A stretch of DNA of 64,000 nucleotides from Erpobdella octoculata (GCA_963978895.1 OZ022242.1:25014924-25078923); one strand, 5' to 3'. Shown: positions 20,236 through 32,811, counted from the first letter of the stretch. Program-made: numbers and translations. The notes: a model not told the origin generated them from the letters alone.

Positions 20236-20761
20236 CACACATACATACATACAAACATACATACATACATACATACATACATACATACATACATACATAC
20301 ATACATACATACATACATACATACATACATACATACATACATACATACATACATACATACATACATACATACATACATACATACATACATACATACATAC
20401 ATACATACATACATACATACATACATACATACATACATACATACATACATACATACATACATACATACATACATACATACATACATACATACATACAAAC
20501 ATACATACATACATACATACATACATACATACATACATACATACATACATACATACATACATACATACATACATACATACATACATACATACATACATAC
20601 ATACATACATACATACATACATACATACATACATACATACATACATACATACATACATACATACATACATACATACATACATACATACATACATACATAC
20701 ATACATACATACATACATACATACATACATACATACATACATACATACATACATACATACA

Positions 20762-20795
<34 letters not shown>
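20236..20795. repeat. (CATA)n tetranucleotide array, about 560 bp
   Basis: Nearly pure CATA repeat with rare CAAA variants (near 20251 and 20497). The MYVC-type frames over it are artefacts. The 5'-truncated LINE copy begins right at its right edge. Confidence 0.98.
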
Positions 20796-20799
20796 CATA

Positions 20800-22826
20800 A
20801 ACTACTCTTATCTTGAATCACTGCGGCGAAATGCGCCGTATTCTTCAAAATTTCAACGACATGTTGTCCTGGTGTGGAATGAAGTTCAAGCCAACCAAAT
20901 CGAGAAGCCTTTTTTTGCGACATGGAGAGATTGATGGTTTTGTCTCATTCTCGGTGGCTGGTTGCGAAATCCCAACAATCCAGCAAGAGCCTGTGAAAAG
21001 CTTGGGAAGATGGTACAACGTCTCCATGAATGATGTGAATCGGAGCAGCATCGTTCTGCAGGGCTTGGTTGAGGACCTGAGGAAAATCAATTCAACCGAG
21101 CTGCAGGGAAAGTTCAAGGTATGGCTGGTACAGTTTGTTTTGAAACCGAGGTTGCTCTGGCCATTAACAATCTATGAGATATGTTTATCTCACGTGGAGC
21201 GAATGGAAAAGAAAATGAACTGCTGCATTCGGAAATGGCTGGGACTTCCACCGGCGTTAACAACTTTAGCTCTATATAGTAAGTCAGCTAAGTTAGCTCT
21301 TCCATTCAAGTCCCTAATAGAAGAGTACAAGATTAGCAAGATACGGACACAGTTGATGCTGGACAACTCTTCAGACCAATGTATCGTGATTGTGGGCCCA
21401 TCAGTTGGATCGGGAAAAGGCTGGACTGCAGGGAGGGACATCCGTGAAGCCGAGGGATCTTTGCAATGGTCTGAAAAGCTCGGAGCAGTGCAGCCGGGAC
21501 GGCTCGGTCTGGGTTGGTTCCATCGTGTGTGGTGGTCTAAGGCCTCGTCGCAGGAAAGGACAAACCTGATTATTCAAGACAGAAGACGAGCAATGGAGTT
21601 GGAAAGAGTGCAGTTAGGTGCTCAGATGTCGCAACAGGGCGATTGGACTAGATGGGAGGCGGCAGTTCAACATTCGATGACATGGAATGATTTGTGGCGT
21701 TACTCGCCCATCCGCCTATCTTTCGTGATTAGAGCGATGTATGATCAACTGCCGACAGCTTCGAACTTAGTGAAGTGGGGAAAGCTTAAAATGAAGCCTG
21801 CAAGCTGTGTGAGAAAACAGAAACTCTGATTCATATTCTCTCATGTTGTCCGTATGCTTTGGCAAAGGGAAGATACACGTGGCGCCACAATGAGGTTCTA
21901 AGAGAGATACTGGGCATTATCAAGGAGAACTGCAGACTAGCCAATTCGGTGCAGTTTTGCCCCAGAAGAAAAGTTTATTTCTTGAGAGAAGGCTTGCAGC
22001 ACTTGGGCCGCAGAAAGGCAAGTACGAGAAGAGAATCGTTGCTTGATGCGGCAAATGACTGGAGGATATCAGCAGACTTAAAAGATGAAGACTGCTTTCC
22101 GGAATTGGTTCGCAGCAGCGGATTGAGACCGGACATTGTCATTTTTTCCAGTTTGGCCAAGACGTTGCTGTTCATCGAATTGACAGTGCCATGGGAAAGC
22201 AACATGGAAGCCTCAAATATCTTGAAAGAAGAACGTTACAGAATCCTTGCCCAAGATTTGGAGCGTGCGGGGTATAGAGTCGAGATTTTTCCAGTTGAAG
22301 TAGGCGCCAGGGGTTTAGCCGGTCGCTCACTCGTCAAATTGCTTGTGGCTCTCGGAATGTCGGGTCGGAAAAAAACTCAAGCTATCAAGAAAATAGCTGA
22401 AAGAGCAGAAACAGCTTCTTTTTGGATATGGATGCAAAGGACTGAAAAAGGAGATAATAAATTTAAACAGCCACTTCTGGCTTCCGTACAACAGTGTTAG
22501 CTCCTCCTTTGTTTACAAGTTCAGGGACGAAGTCGCGTTATGGCTGCCGGCGAAAGTTTCGGTTGTTTGCAATAGAAGGAAAGTTGCTGGCGTTTAGAAA
22601 ATAATCGAAACAATGTTTCCTGCCATTATGGTTTGTGGTGTTTCTCGTTTGGTGAAAGTGGTGGCATGGCTCGAAGTTCCGGAGGTGAATGTTTCTTTCG
22701 GTCTCGGAATCTGGCGGTTTGGTGGATACTACAGTTACTACATGCTCAAGTTCCGGCGTTTGAAAGACAGTTTCTCATCTTGTTACAGTTGCTTGACGGT
22801 TTCAAAATGACTTCTTGGTTCTGGTA
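20800..22826 (+). mobile_element. Hero/R2-like non-LTR retrotransposon, copy 1, 5'-truncated
   Basis: Starts inside the RT just after the FMDDTT motif (homologous to about 25628 in copy 2) directly at the (CATA)n array, and ends near TTGGTTCTGGTAC (22826), where similarity to copy 2 stops. It contains the RT thumb region, a CCHC motif and a restriction-like endonuclease. The 5' truncation is typical of incomplete target-primed reverse transcription. Confidence 0.8.
20813..22500 (+). pseudogene. Hero/R2-like ORF C-terminal half (thumb, CCHC, restriction-like endonuclease)
   Basis: The first frame (to 21829) covers the post-catalytic RT and linker (WCGMKFKPTKSRSL; RKWLGLPPALTTLALY). A frameshift near 21790 is needed to read CKLCEKTETLIHILSCC, the CCHC motif before the nuclease. 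The second frame (21859-22500) carries the PD-(D/E)XK type restriction-like endonuclease: RPDIVIFSSLAKTLLFIELT, VPWE, then EERYRILAQDL. In R2-superfamily LINEs this enzyme nicks the target. The RT catalytic core is absent, so the copy is dead. Confidence 0.8.
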
Positions 22827-23266
22827 CTTTGAAGATTTGCCGGTTATCTGGTTCTGGTCGGAAACGGCATGTGATACACAAATTTCGTCAGGGGGCGGCC
22901 GTCTGATCAACGGTCGTGGCCCGCCCTCCCGTGGTAGCGTCAGGAAAAGGGCCGAAACGCTGGGAGGGTCTTCCTCTGAAGACTTCTGACGAACTTGCTC
23001 GAAGAGAGTTTTCACATACATACATACATACATACATACATACATACATACATACATACATACATACATACATACATACATACATACATACATACATACA
23101 TACATACATACATACATACATACATACATACATACATACATACATACATACATGCATGCATACATACATACATACATACACTCAGGAAAGACTGAGGGGC
23201 GCTCGGGGAAGACCGAGTGGCACCGGGAAAGACCGAAGACATCTAGGAGAGACAAGAACTACGGGT
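22827..23266. other. Spacer with (CATA)n array and degenerate GACCGA-type repeats
   Basis: A CATA/CATG array occupies about 23016-23180, followed by three loose repeats of GGAAAGACYGA. No gene seen. Confidence 0.8.
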
Positions 23267-23275
23267 GTCCTGGCC

Positions 23276-23831
23276 ATATATATATAGAATAGATATATCG
23301 GCCAGCGTGTTGTTTAGGAAGGCTTTTAGCGAGGCAGCCTAGTAGACCGGAGATCCGAAACGAAGAACTGAGAGTTACAACCGTATAGTAACTTAATCAA
23401 GTATTTTTTTAATAGAAAAAAAAGAATTTTTATGTACAAAATAAATTTTTAACTTTATAAAAATTAACAAATTTGTTTTTTATAAAAATTTCAGTTGACA
23501 TTGAATTTTATTTGCGTAGTCTCTAGTTCGATGGTCTATTTATGTCTATTTAACGTCGCCTGTGTTATCGGTAAATTAGAATTGTATATTTTTTATGTCG
23601 GATATCGCGTTAAATTAAAATAAAGCTCATATCAACTACTTTTAGCTATAAGAAATCGACGTTTCTGTTTTTTACAAACCGGAGTTTAGTCTCCGCTGTC
23701 GTACCAAAAATAGATTAATACAAATAATGAATATTCATGGTTCCAAAAGACTCTAAATCGTTTTTTCGGAGGCCATCATGGCATCTCACTCAAAACCTGC
23801 TCATCTCCGATATATCTATTCTATATATATG
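23276..23831. mobile_element. MITE, copy 1 (556 bp, 25-bp TIRs, 8-9 bp TSD)
   Basis: Terminal inverted repeats CATATATATAGAATAGATAT plus ATCGG-type ends face each other. The direct flank GTCCTGGCC occurs at 23267-23275 and 23832-23840. If the terminal C/G is counted as element, the TSD is 8 bp. A second copy at 53020-53570 is closely related over its whole length. No coding capacity. The superfamily (hAT, P, Merlin or Mutator-like) cannot be settled from the TSD alone. Confidence 0.85.
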
Positions 23832-23895
23832 GTCCTGGCCTGGCTAGCCGGGGCACATTTCCGTCTTCGCATGCTACATCTACAACAAAAGAATT

Positions 23896-24603
23896 ATGCC
23901 CCCTGAGCTCTTACCAAAAAGGGGGAGAATGATGAGCTCATCAATGGACTACAGGATGATGAACCGGCTTTTCCAAGGAACCCTGATGAGGGTTTGCCCG
24001 TGTTGTTGGTGTGGAAAAAGTTTTAAGACAGTCCGAGGAATGAAAGTTCACAGAACAAAAATTGGATGTATTCCCGCTTCTGTTCTCCGCCCATTATCTC
24101 TCAGTGCGGGCTCAGTTTCATCGACTCAAGAAGTTCCAGAACCCATCCATATTCCACAGATTGCTTTAGACGGAGGAACTGAATGTGTTTGTGGAAGAAG
24201 ATTTAAGTCAATTCGCGGAATGAATATTCATAAAACTAAAATGGGTTGTCAAACTGCTATCAATCAACGCTCTGCATCCACCAAGAAGGCAGGTAAAACG
24301 TCTGACTACGCAGGGCTGGAAGCTAACCACAGCCCCGACAAAGTCTCCGATTCAGAAGCAGATGTAGATTCAGAACCCAAGACAAGAATTAAATTTCCGA
24401 AAGCAATTGACACTTCAGCTTGGTCAACATTAGACTTGGAGTTGACGAGATTACTCAAAACCCAGTTGAGGGAGAATCCACAACTCGATATGAAAACCTT
24501 CTCAGAAATTATCTACAAAAAATATTTTGATTCATTTGGTGTGAAAGAAACTCAGGCGACAATGGAGATTCGCAGAGGGGGTCGAAAAAGTTGGTCTGTC
24601 TGA
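23896..24603 (+). pseudogene. Hero/R2-like N-terminal zinc-finger region
   Basis: Two CCHC-type fingers of related sequence: CPCCWCGKSFKTVRGMKVH with C about 36-57 residues in, and CVCGRRFKSIRGMNIH around 110. Both end in H-(R/K)TK-x-GC. Such fingers bind target DNA in R2-superfamily LINEs. The frame stops at 24603 and reading continues in another frame from about 24605 (ELWRDVKNRLRALRAAERLR), so the ORF is broken. Confidence 0.75.
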
Positions 24604-25902
24604 ACTGTGGCGGGATGTAAAAAATCGGCTCCGGGCTCTCAGGGCTGCAGAAAGACTCCGGAAAAAGAAAAGTGAGCAAAAGAAAGCCAGATGCAAATTC
24701 ATGGAAAATCCATTTTGCTTCGGAAAAAGTTTGCTGGATCCACCAAAATCTGGCACTCTTCGAGCGACAAAACAAGAATTAGATGATCACTTCAGTTTGG
24801 CGTTCAAAGATCCTCTTGGTGATTCAGAGCTGCCGGAAAGAACCGATTTTCCCGAAGAACAGTTGTCGAAAATGGCTTTCGACGGTGGAGAGATAAAGAT
24901 GAATGAAGTATCTCAGTTTCTAAAAAAAAACATGGAACAAATCTGCCCCAGGTCCCAACGGCATTCCATATTTGTTATACAAGAGATGTCCAGACGTGCA
25001 AAAGCTGCCCTAAAACCGTTTAAAGATTGCATGACGATCTAGATGCGTAGATAGGGAATAGCAGAAGACGGAGGGAGTTTTTATCCCCAAAGAAAAAGAT
25101 TCGGTCAATCTCACTTTTGAACGTGGATGGAAAAATATTTTTCGCTGTTCTGGCCAAGAGGCTCACGGATTTTGCAATTCGTAATGAGTACATTGACAGA
25201 TCCGTGCAGAAAGGAGGAGTCCTCGGAATACCGGGATGTATCGAGCACTCATCCATGATTTGGGAGGCCATCAAAAGAGCAAAACAAAACCAACTCAGCC
25301 TGCATGTGGTCTGGCATGATTTAGCAAACGCGTACGGGACTTTTCGCCATCAATTGCTCTGGAAGACACTCAAAAAGCACAATGTTCCAGAATTCCTCAT
25401 CGATGTTCTGCAACAGTATTTTCGCCGTTTTAGGCTACGTCTGTCAACATCGACGTGCTCCACAGAGTGGTTCAACTTGCGGGTCGGAATTGCTATGGGG
25501 TGTTCAATTTCTCCCATCCTATTTGTTTTGGCTATGCAATTATTGCTCGGTTCGATTGCATCTCGGGTTCAGGATGTTTACCTGGGAAAAGGAATTTTCA
25601 TGCCATCGATAAAAGCCTTCATGGACGACACTACTCTTATCTTGAATCACTGCGTCGAAATGCGCCGTATTCTTCAAAATTTCAACGACTTGTTGTCCTG
25701 GTGTGGAATGAAGTTCAAGCCAACCAAATCGAGAAGCCTTTCTTTGCGACATGGAGTGATTGATGGTTTTGTCTCATTCTCGGTGGCTGGTTGCGAAATC
25801 CCAACAATCCAGCAAGAGCCTGTGAAAAGCTTGGGAAGATGGTTGCTGTTCATCGAACTAACAGTGCCATGGGAAAGCAGCATGGAAGTGGGGAAAGCTT
25901 GA
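24604..25902 (+). pseudogene. Hero/R2-like reverse transcriptase region
   Basis: After 24701 the frame gives pre-RT sequence. A frameshift at the A-run near 24925 is needed to read SAPGPNGIPYLLYKRCPDV, an RT motif. From 25117 an open frame covers LAKRLTDFAIRNEYID, QKGGVLGIPGC, WHDLANAYGTFRHQLLW, GIAMGCSISPILF and the catalytic AFMDDTTLI (near 25620). At 25842 it jumps into nuclease sequence (LLFIELTVPWES). Enzymatically dead as it stands. Confidence 0.8.
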
Positions 25903-25905
25903 AAA

Positions 25906-26611
25906 TGAAGCCTGCAAGCTGTGTGAAAAAACAGAAACTCTGATTCATATTCTCTCATGTTGTCCGTATGCTTTGGCAAAGGGAAGATACACGTGGCGCC
26001 ACAATGAGGTTCTAAGAGAGATACTGGGCATTATCAAGGAGAACTGCAGACTAGCCAATTCGATGCAGTTGTGCCCCAGAAGAAAAGTTTATTTCTTGAG
26101 AGAAGGCTTGCAGCACTTGGGCCGCAGAAAGGCAAGTACGAGAAGAGAATCGTTGCTTGATGCGGCAAATGACTGGAGGATATCAGCAGACTTAAAAGAT
26201 GAAGACTGCTTTCCGGAATTGGTTCGCAGCAGCGGATTGAGACCGGACATTGTCATTTTTTCCAGTTTGGCCAAGACGTTGCTGTTCATCGAATTGACAG
26301 TGCCATGGGAAAGCAACATGGAAGCCTCAAATATCTTGAAAGAAGAACGTTACAGAATCCTTGCCCAAGATTTGGAGCGTGCGGGGTATAGAGTCGAGAT
26401 TTTTCCAGTTGAAGTAGGCGCCAGGGGTTTAGCCGGTCGCTCACTCGTCAAATTGCTTGTGGCTCTCGGAATGTCGGGTCGGAAAAAAACTCAAGCTATC
26501 AAGAAAATAGCTGAAAGAGCAGAAACAGCTTCTTTTTGGATATGGATGCAAAGGACTGAAAAAGGAGATAATAAATTTAAACAGCCACTTCTGGCTTCCG
26601 TACGACAGTGA
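25906..26611 (+). pseudogene. Hero/R2-like CCHC and restriction-like endonuclease, copy 2
   Basis: Near-identical to 21786-22500: CKLCEKTETLIHILSCC, then RPDIVIFSSLAKTLLFIELT and VPWE. The open part runs 25973-26611. Upstream connection to the RT is lost through the rearrangement at 25842-25890. Confidence 0.8.
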
Positions 26612-26941
26612 TAGCTCCTCCTTTGTTTACATGTTCAGGGACGAAGTCGCGTTATGGCTGCCGGCGAAAGTTTCGGTTGTTTGCAATAGAAGAAAAGTTG
26701 CTAGCATTTAGAAAATATTCGAAACAATGTTTCCTGCCCTTATGGTTTGTGGTGTTTCTCGTTTGGTGAAAGTGGTGGCAAGGCTCGGAGTTCCGGAGGT
26801 GAATGTTTCTTTTGGTCTCGGAATCTGGCGGTTTGGTGGATACTACAGTTACTACATGCTCAAGTTCCGGCGTTTGAAAGACAGTTTCCCATCGTGTTAA
26901 AGTTGCTTGGCGGTTTCAAAATGACTTCTTGGTTCTGGTAC

Positions 26942-27770
<829 letters not shown>

Positions 27771-29485
27771 TGTAAAATCGATGATTTTACGATCAGTTTC
27801 CCATTGATAGAGATTAATAGAATTTATTAAGCTTCTTTAATTAAATTTTTCCAATAAAAGGGCAAAACCATTCTATTGAGCCCTGTATACGATTTGGTGA
27901 TATCGTAACATTGGTGTCAGAAGTGGGATACAAGAATGGTTTTGAAATCATTGGATGAGCTTTGGGCGAGTGAAATGAGAGACGAGCTGGAGAAACGTGG
28001 CCTGAGCGATACAGGTAAAAAGGACGAACTTTTGGAACGCCTCTTACCCGCGTTAGTGAACGAAGGCTATGGGCCTGACGACAATCAATATTTGTTCGAT
28101 ATTGACCAGGAAGCTGTGACTAGGCGGAGAAAATTGAAAACAAATTGCTGGAAGAAGACAACAAGCGAGAGAAAACATGGCAGCACAGGGGAAGACAGGA
28201 GAAGGAATGATTCTTGGCCACGAAAACAAAGTAGCTGCAGTCGGTACAACTTTTAAGAGTTTGGTCGCAGCGTTGGCTGAGGCAGTGGTGGACACGGTTC
28301 TGGACCAGCGGGTTGCTGGTGATGTGGGTTGCTGCGGCGAAACCCAATTTGAACTGGAGTCCACGAGCTGTGTCTCAGAGCATGTGACGGATGACGGCCG
28401 TACAGACTGCACAAGTCAGGTGGGTCATGATGATGAGCCTGTCAAAGACGGTTATGATAAGGAACCTTGCAAAGATGCTTAAGATGAACCATGCAAAGAT
28501 GGTGACAGTGATACAGTCGGTTTGGACGTCGAAAACAAAACTAAAGAAGATGAGAAGAATGTTGAAAACGAAATGCAAAACGATGAGGATGAAAGTGACG
28601 ATGATGATTATAATAATGGCAATAACAACTATGGCTCTCACCCATACAGCGACGGTTCTGAAACGGAAGCCACCATAACAGACGACGGCACCGATTATTC
28701 AGGGTCAGATTTTAGTGACGAATCTGACTCGGATGAAGCAACCAAGGATTTAGAAACGGACAAAATTCCAATGGGGGAAATACGTCAAAGTTAACTTGAC
28801 AAAAAAATAAGACACTGATTTGAGAGACGATGGCGATAATTTGAAGAAAGGTCCGCTGGACGATACGAAAGTTGACACCAACGAAAGAGCCGAGTTGAAA
28901 TGTGAAAAGAAAACGTTCGATTGTAGCTTGGAAGAAAACAAACATGACGGCGATGAACTCCTCCAAAACATATAGCAATGCAGCAAGCAAAAACTCTGAA
29001 AAAGATGAGCCAAGAACAGAGAACGGTACCGAGGGTTCTAAATCAGATGAATCCATAGAGGATTCTAGATCAGATAGACTAAGAGTCATTGTAAAATCAA
29101 ATAACAGTTCGATGAAGGGATTTATTGGATTTATGGAACGTGTTTTCGAAAAACCTTTTGAAGAGTTTCTTGAGAAAGATCTAAAAGATGTGAAGGAAGA
29201 AAAAAACAGACAATTCCGATAAACCGTGCAAAGATGTTCAGGACGAGGCATCCAAAAAAGGCTGTGATGAACCGTGCAGAAATGGCGACGATGAGCCAAA
29301 GAAAGACTCTGTTGATGAGCCAAAGAAGGACGAACAGAATTAAGAAGGGGGTAATCATGTAAAATCGATGATTTTACGATTGATTGAGATTAATAGGATT
29401 TATTAAGCTTCATTAATTAATTTTTCCAATAAAAGGGCAAAACTATTCTATTAAGCCCGGTATACCATTTGGTGATATCGTAACA
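27771..29485 (+). mobile_element. Short-LTR retroelement encoding a SAP-domain protein, copy 1
   Basis: LTRs of only 140 bp (27771-27910) and 128 bp (29358-29485) start TGTAAAATCGATGATTTTAC and end GATATCGTAACA. A primer-site-like TTGGTGTCAGAAGTGGG follows the 5' LTR and AAGAAGGGGGTAATCA precedes the 3' LTR. The 1.45-kb interior has no RT or integrase, so it depends on another element's enzymes. The coding interior is broken by frameshifts. A clear TSD was not found, because the flanks are TA repeats. Confidence 0.8.
27936..29222 (+). pseudogene. SAP-domain, acidic gag-like protein, frameshifted (copy 1)
   Basis: Starts MVLKSLDELWASEMRDELEK with RGLSDTGKKDELLERLLPAL, a canonical SAP helix-extended-helix motif (residues 5-40) that usually binds AT-rich DNA. 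The frame shifts near 28140, stops at 28484 (CKDA, then stop), and resumes as an acidic region (NDEDESDDDDY...ITDDGTDYSGSDFSDESDSD, 28522-28794). Another shift leads to FMERVFEKPFEEFLEKDLKD (to 29222) and a DEPCK/DEPKKD-type lysine-acidic repeat. Copy 2 at 53630 is less damaged. No protease, RT or integrase motif was seen. Calling it a gag is inference from position after the primer site. Confidence 0.7.
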
Positions 29486-29590
29486 ATATATATATATATA
29501 AATATATACTAGCGGGGTGCCCGGCGTTGCCCGGGCTTTTTAGAGATTTTTCTATCGTTTTTCTCTCAAGCTCCCGGTCGCTTTTCCACT

Positions 29591-29679
<89 letters not shown>

Positions 29680-29862
29680 TGTATATGTCTGTCTATTTGT
29701 TGCATTTTCTTAAAAAAAGGACATAATTGCACCTCATGTTTTTTCCAAAATAACTTTTTTAAATAATTTTAAATAATTATTCTAAATAGCCTAGGACATA
29801 CCCTGAGACTTACCAAATGTACACAAAATTTTTTATAAACATCGGTTCAGCTATGACACGAG

Positions 29863-29956
<94 letters not shown>

Positions 29957-30350
29957 TGACAATACATGACTCAAGTAAAAAAAAAACTTAATTTGAATAT
30001 CTTTCGTATTTCTAAATCGAGTGCATTTGAAATAAAAGTTTCTATTAAAAATGTCGTCTCTTTCCTTTAATTGATTTACTTATTTTTAAGCCTGAATGTC
30101 TCAAAGTTAATTTTTGGTCCTATTGAGTATATGGACCAAGTTTCATATCGATTGGATGACGGGAAATGGGTTTGTGTTCAATCAATCAGACAGACAGATA
30201 TGTGTTTATATTAAGGATTTAAAAACCTCTAAAAAGCCAGGAAATGGCATGTAACCCTCCTGGTAAGCATTACATTAATAAATACATGTTACAATAATTA
30301 ATACATGTTACAATAATTAATACATGTTACAATCATTAATACATGTTACA
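29486..30350. other. TA microsatellites and Helitron-like end, no gene
   Basis: (TA)n at about 29594-29676 and 29866-29954. A minus-oriented Helitron-like end CTAGCGGGGTGCCCGGCG lies at 29509. A 19-20 bp minisatellite (TACATGTTACAATAATTAA) runs 30275-30355, and the same unit recurs at 32420, 34755-34910 and 35180. Confidence 0.75.
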
Positions 30351-30690
30351 ATCTATATTTATAAAAATGAGATTATGTCTGTCTGTATGTAGGTATGTTA
30401 TTTATGGTTGCCTACACCATTCATTCGATCTTAAAATATTTTCACACAACCTTGAGAGGTAATATGAGAAACTTACAGTGAAAAAAATAGAAATCGGTCA
30501 CAAAATGAGCGGATCGGGAGTGGGAGATGGAGCGGAAACAGAAATAAGAATATGGGCAGGAACGGGATCGGGAAAGCAAGCGGGAACGGAAAAGCAACTG
30601 AGTGCGAAAGAGCGAGCGGGAAAGGGAAAGCAACCGGGAACAGGAAAGCAAGCAGACGCGTCGTTGGGCGGGGGTTGAGTGGTCCGGACC
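30351..30690 (+). repeat. Helitron-like 5' end and purine-rich minisatellite
   Basis: TCTATATTTATAAAAATGAG followed by TATGTCTGTCTGTATG resembles Helitron 5' ends. 30510-30660 is a G/A-rich degenerate repeat of GGGAAAGCAA and GGAACGGGA units. Open frames across it are compositional. Confidence 0.45.
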
Positions 30691-30984
30691 CTTCGAGCCC
30701 CGACAGGTACCAAAAGTGCTATTCTTGCAAAACCGAGGACTTTTTTTACCAGGGGGTGAAGTCGAATCTCATTAGGTTAATCAGTGTAGGTATTAAAACA
30801 TTGCTCACGTGTTTAAAGCTGATGTGTGCTAGTCTAGCTAAAAATTATCCACGAAGAGATTAAAAAAAGAAGTAAGGCAGTTTTAAAGAAGTTATAAAAC
30901 TTGGTCGTCTACGACAACACTATCCTTAACAAGATGGTCAGCTAGATGTCTAAATTGGAAAATAATTCATAAGTGCCTTCCGGC

Positions 30985-31261
30985 CATGATTAGTTTACTC
31001 AACATCCAAATAATGGGTTTACTGTCAACAGTGGAAATTTTAAAATTTGTGTTTGCATTTTTAATGCAGTTACTTACGTTATCTAATGCTGTGTCCGAGG
31101 CACTGCAAGCCAGTGCTATTGACTTGACTGCTGCCAATACTGTTGAAACTTTGGTGGAAACTGTTAAACGCTTGAAAACAGCTAAAGATTTTGAGAAAAT
31201 ATATGCTGACGTTTCAAAGACTATCGAAAGGCTAAAAATATCGCTTTTGGTGGCCGTGACA
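30985..31261 (+). pseudogene. hAT (ZMYM-type) transposase fragment
   Basis: About 90 codons: LSNAVSEALQASAIDLTAAN followed by TVETLVETVKRLKTAKDFEKIYADV, resembling the segment of DUF4371/ZMYM1-type hAT transposases before the 'R..FEEIYxxA' helix. Too short and isolated to be functional. Moderate-to-low confidence, because the family call is from remembered pattern only. Confidence 0.45.
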
Positions 31262-31464
31262 TAAGAAAAATGGCGAAACCATCAGCATTGCAAGATTTTG
31301 CTATTGATTTAGTTTTTTTTACTAAATCATTGTATGCACTAGGGGTGGGCCGACTTTTGATTTGGAAATCGGAATCGGCCGGATTCCTATTTCAACCGAT
31401 TAATCGAAATCGGGCACAAACAGCCTACCGATTCAAATAGTGTTTACAAAAATTTGTTTTATCG

Positions 31465-31975
31465 ACTTTGCTCGATCCGACGTATACAATAGCAATGCTT
31501 AATAAAGAAATTCAACAGTTTGCCAAAGATTGTCTGATTGAAGAGATGCTACGTGAAATTGAAAACATCACCGTTGTAGCATCTCCATCAACAAAACCAA
31601 AAGTTGCGAAGGCCATCGCTGTGAAATTATCATTGGATTCGTACTACGATGAATTGCTAAAAGCAGAAACAATTGAACCCACTCCTGTTGATGGAATAGA
31701 ATGTCATAAACAAATAAATGCTTATTTGACCGAACCTATTCAGTCAAGAGGTAACCCACAAACGGATCCAATAATTTATTAGAAAGTTAAACACCTGGTT
31801 TTTCCTATTCTAGTTGCTGTTGCAAGCGTTATTCTACAACTCTCCCCTATTTAGCGTCGACAGCGAGTAACGTTTAGCACAGCAGGAAACATCTGCAATT
31901 ATCTACGTTCAAAATTGTCGGCCGAAAAAACGGAGATGCTTTTATTTCTTCAAAAAATCTTCAAGTCATAAATTT
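31465..31975 (+). pseudogene. hAT (ZBED-type) transposase C-terminus
   Basis: Reads LDPTYTIAMLNKE, EIQQFAKDCLIEEMLRE, then DPIIYWKVKHLVFPILVAVA, a decayed patch, and TFSTAGNICNYLRSKLSAEK. This matches the order of the hATC dimerisation domain (DPLxWW, FPxLAxxA, ERxFSxAGxI...RSRLSxExxxxLxFL). A stop after IIY(W) and a frameshift near 31850 break it. Confidence 0.72.
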
Positions 31976-32811
31976 CGATTATTAACTTATCTAAACTTGA
32001 CTAGTATTCAATTTTTTTAACTCTGTGTTATGCACTGTTCATTAATTCTATGATATTTTTGCTACGTAAACAATAAAAAAGTGAAGCAAAAACATAGTTT
32101 TTAAAAGCACACTTTTATATTTTACTACATAAACAACGAGCATGTTAGCATAGACAATAAATAGTTCGACGAAAATATCACAAATAATTATTTGATTAAA
32201 TTTTGTCCAATTGATCCGAAAATTTGAAAGAATGCTTTGTTAATCAGTTCAGAGATATGTTTAAATTTTTAAGTCTCTAGCTCATCGGGAAGTCAGTTTA
32301 AAATCGATTGCAAAATTTGACGACAGACAGATAGACAGATAGACAGATAGAAAGATAGACAGATAGACAGATAGACAGACAGACAGAGAAATCAGGTTAA
32401 ATTGAAGTGAGTAAAAATAAATACATGTTACAATAATAAATACCCGAGGGGCCAGCCCCCCCCCCCCCGAAAGCTTGCCAATGTCAATGTTGAAGTGACG
32501 CGCGTGCCCGTGTTTTCGATGCATATTTGAGATAATTATTTTGCAAATTAAATATTTAATAAATTATCAAAAATGTTAGGGTGAGAGTTGTCCATGGGTC
32601 TTTTAAACACCCGACCTGCCAGAAAATCTGACCAGACTCAACCTATTTTTGTTTTTTTTGGTGACCCGCCCCACTTGTTTTCAACCCGACCCGACCCACT
32701 TTGGCTAAGACCCAATTGTCAGAGCGACCATATACCGCAGTTGATGTTCTGCAACATTGTCAATATTCCATCTACCACAGATAAATACGCTGAAACTCTC
32801 CACCACTTGCC

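Larger units (their letters stand above)
23880..26941 (+). mobile_element. Hero/R2-like non-LTR retrotransposon, copy 2, longer but rearranged
   Basis: Contains N-terminal zinc fingers, RT, and the endonuclease domain, with several frameshifts. Relative to copy 1 it lacks the sequence corresponding to 21014-21773 and has about 46 nt of nuclease-coding sequence inserted at that junction (25842-25890). Its 3' UTR (26612-26941) matches copy 1 and stops at the same GGTTCTGGTAC. Confidence 0.8.

Noticed and set aside
20072..20923. Long open frames of repeating YVCM residues
   Set aside because: They are translations of the (CATA)n array and exist in several frames on the minus strand.
24509..24775. 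Minus-strand ORF opposite the LINE zinc-finger/RT junction
   Set aside because: No motif; antisense to a recognised LINE coding region.
28375..28641. A minus-strand hydrophobic, membrane-like ORF
   Set aside because: It is the antisense shadow of the acidic region of the SAP-domain protein; the same pattern recurs at 53801-54193.
31335..31440. Complete hAT element ends around a GGGGTGGGCCGAC motif
   Set aside because: The left side looks like a hAT-type terminus, but I could not find a matching inverted right end or target duplication for the ZBED-type fragment.
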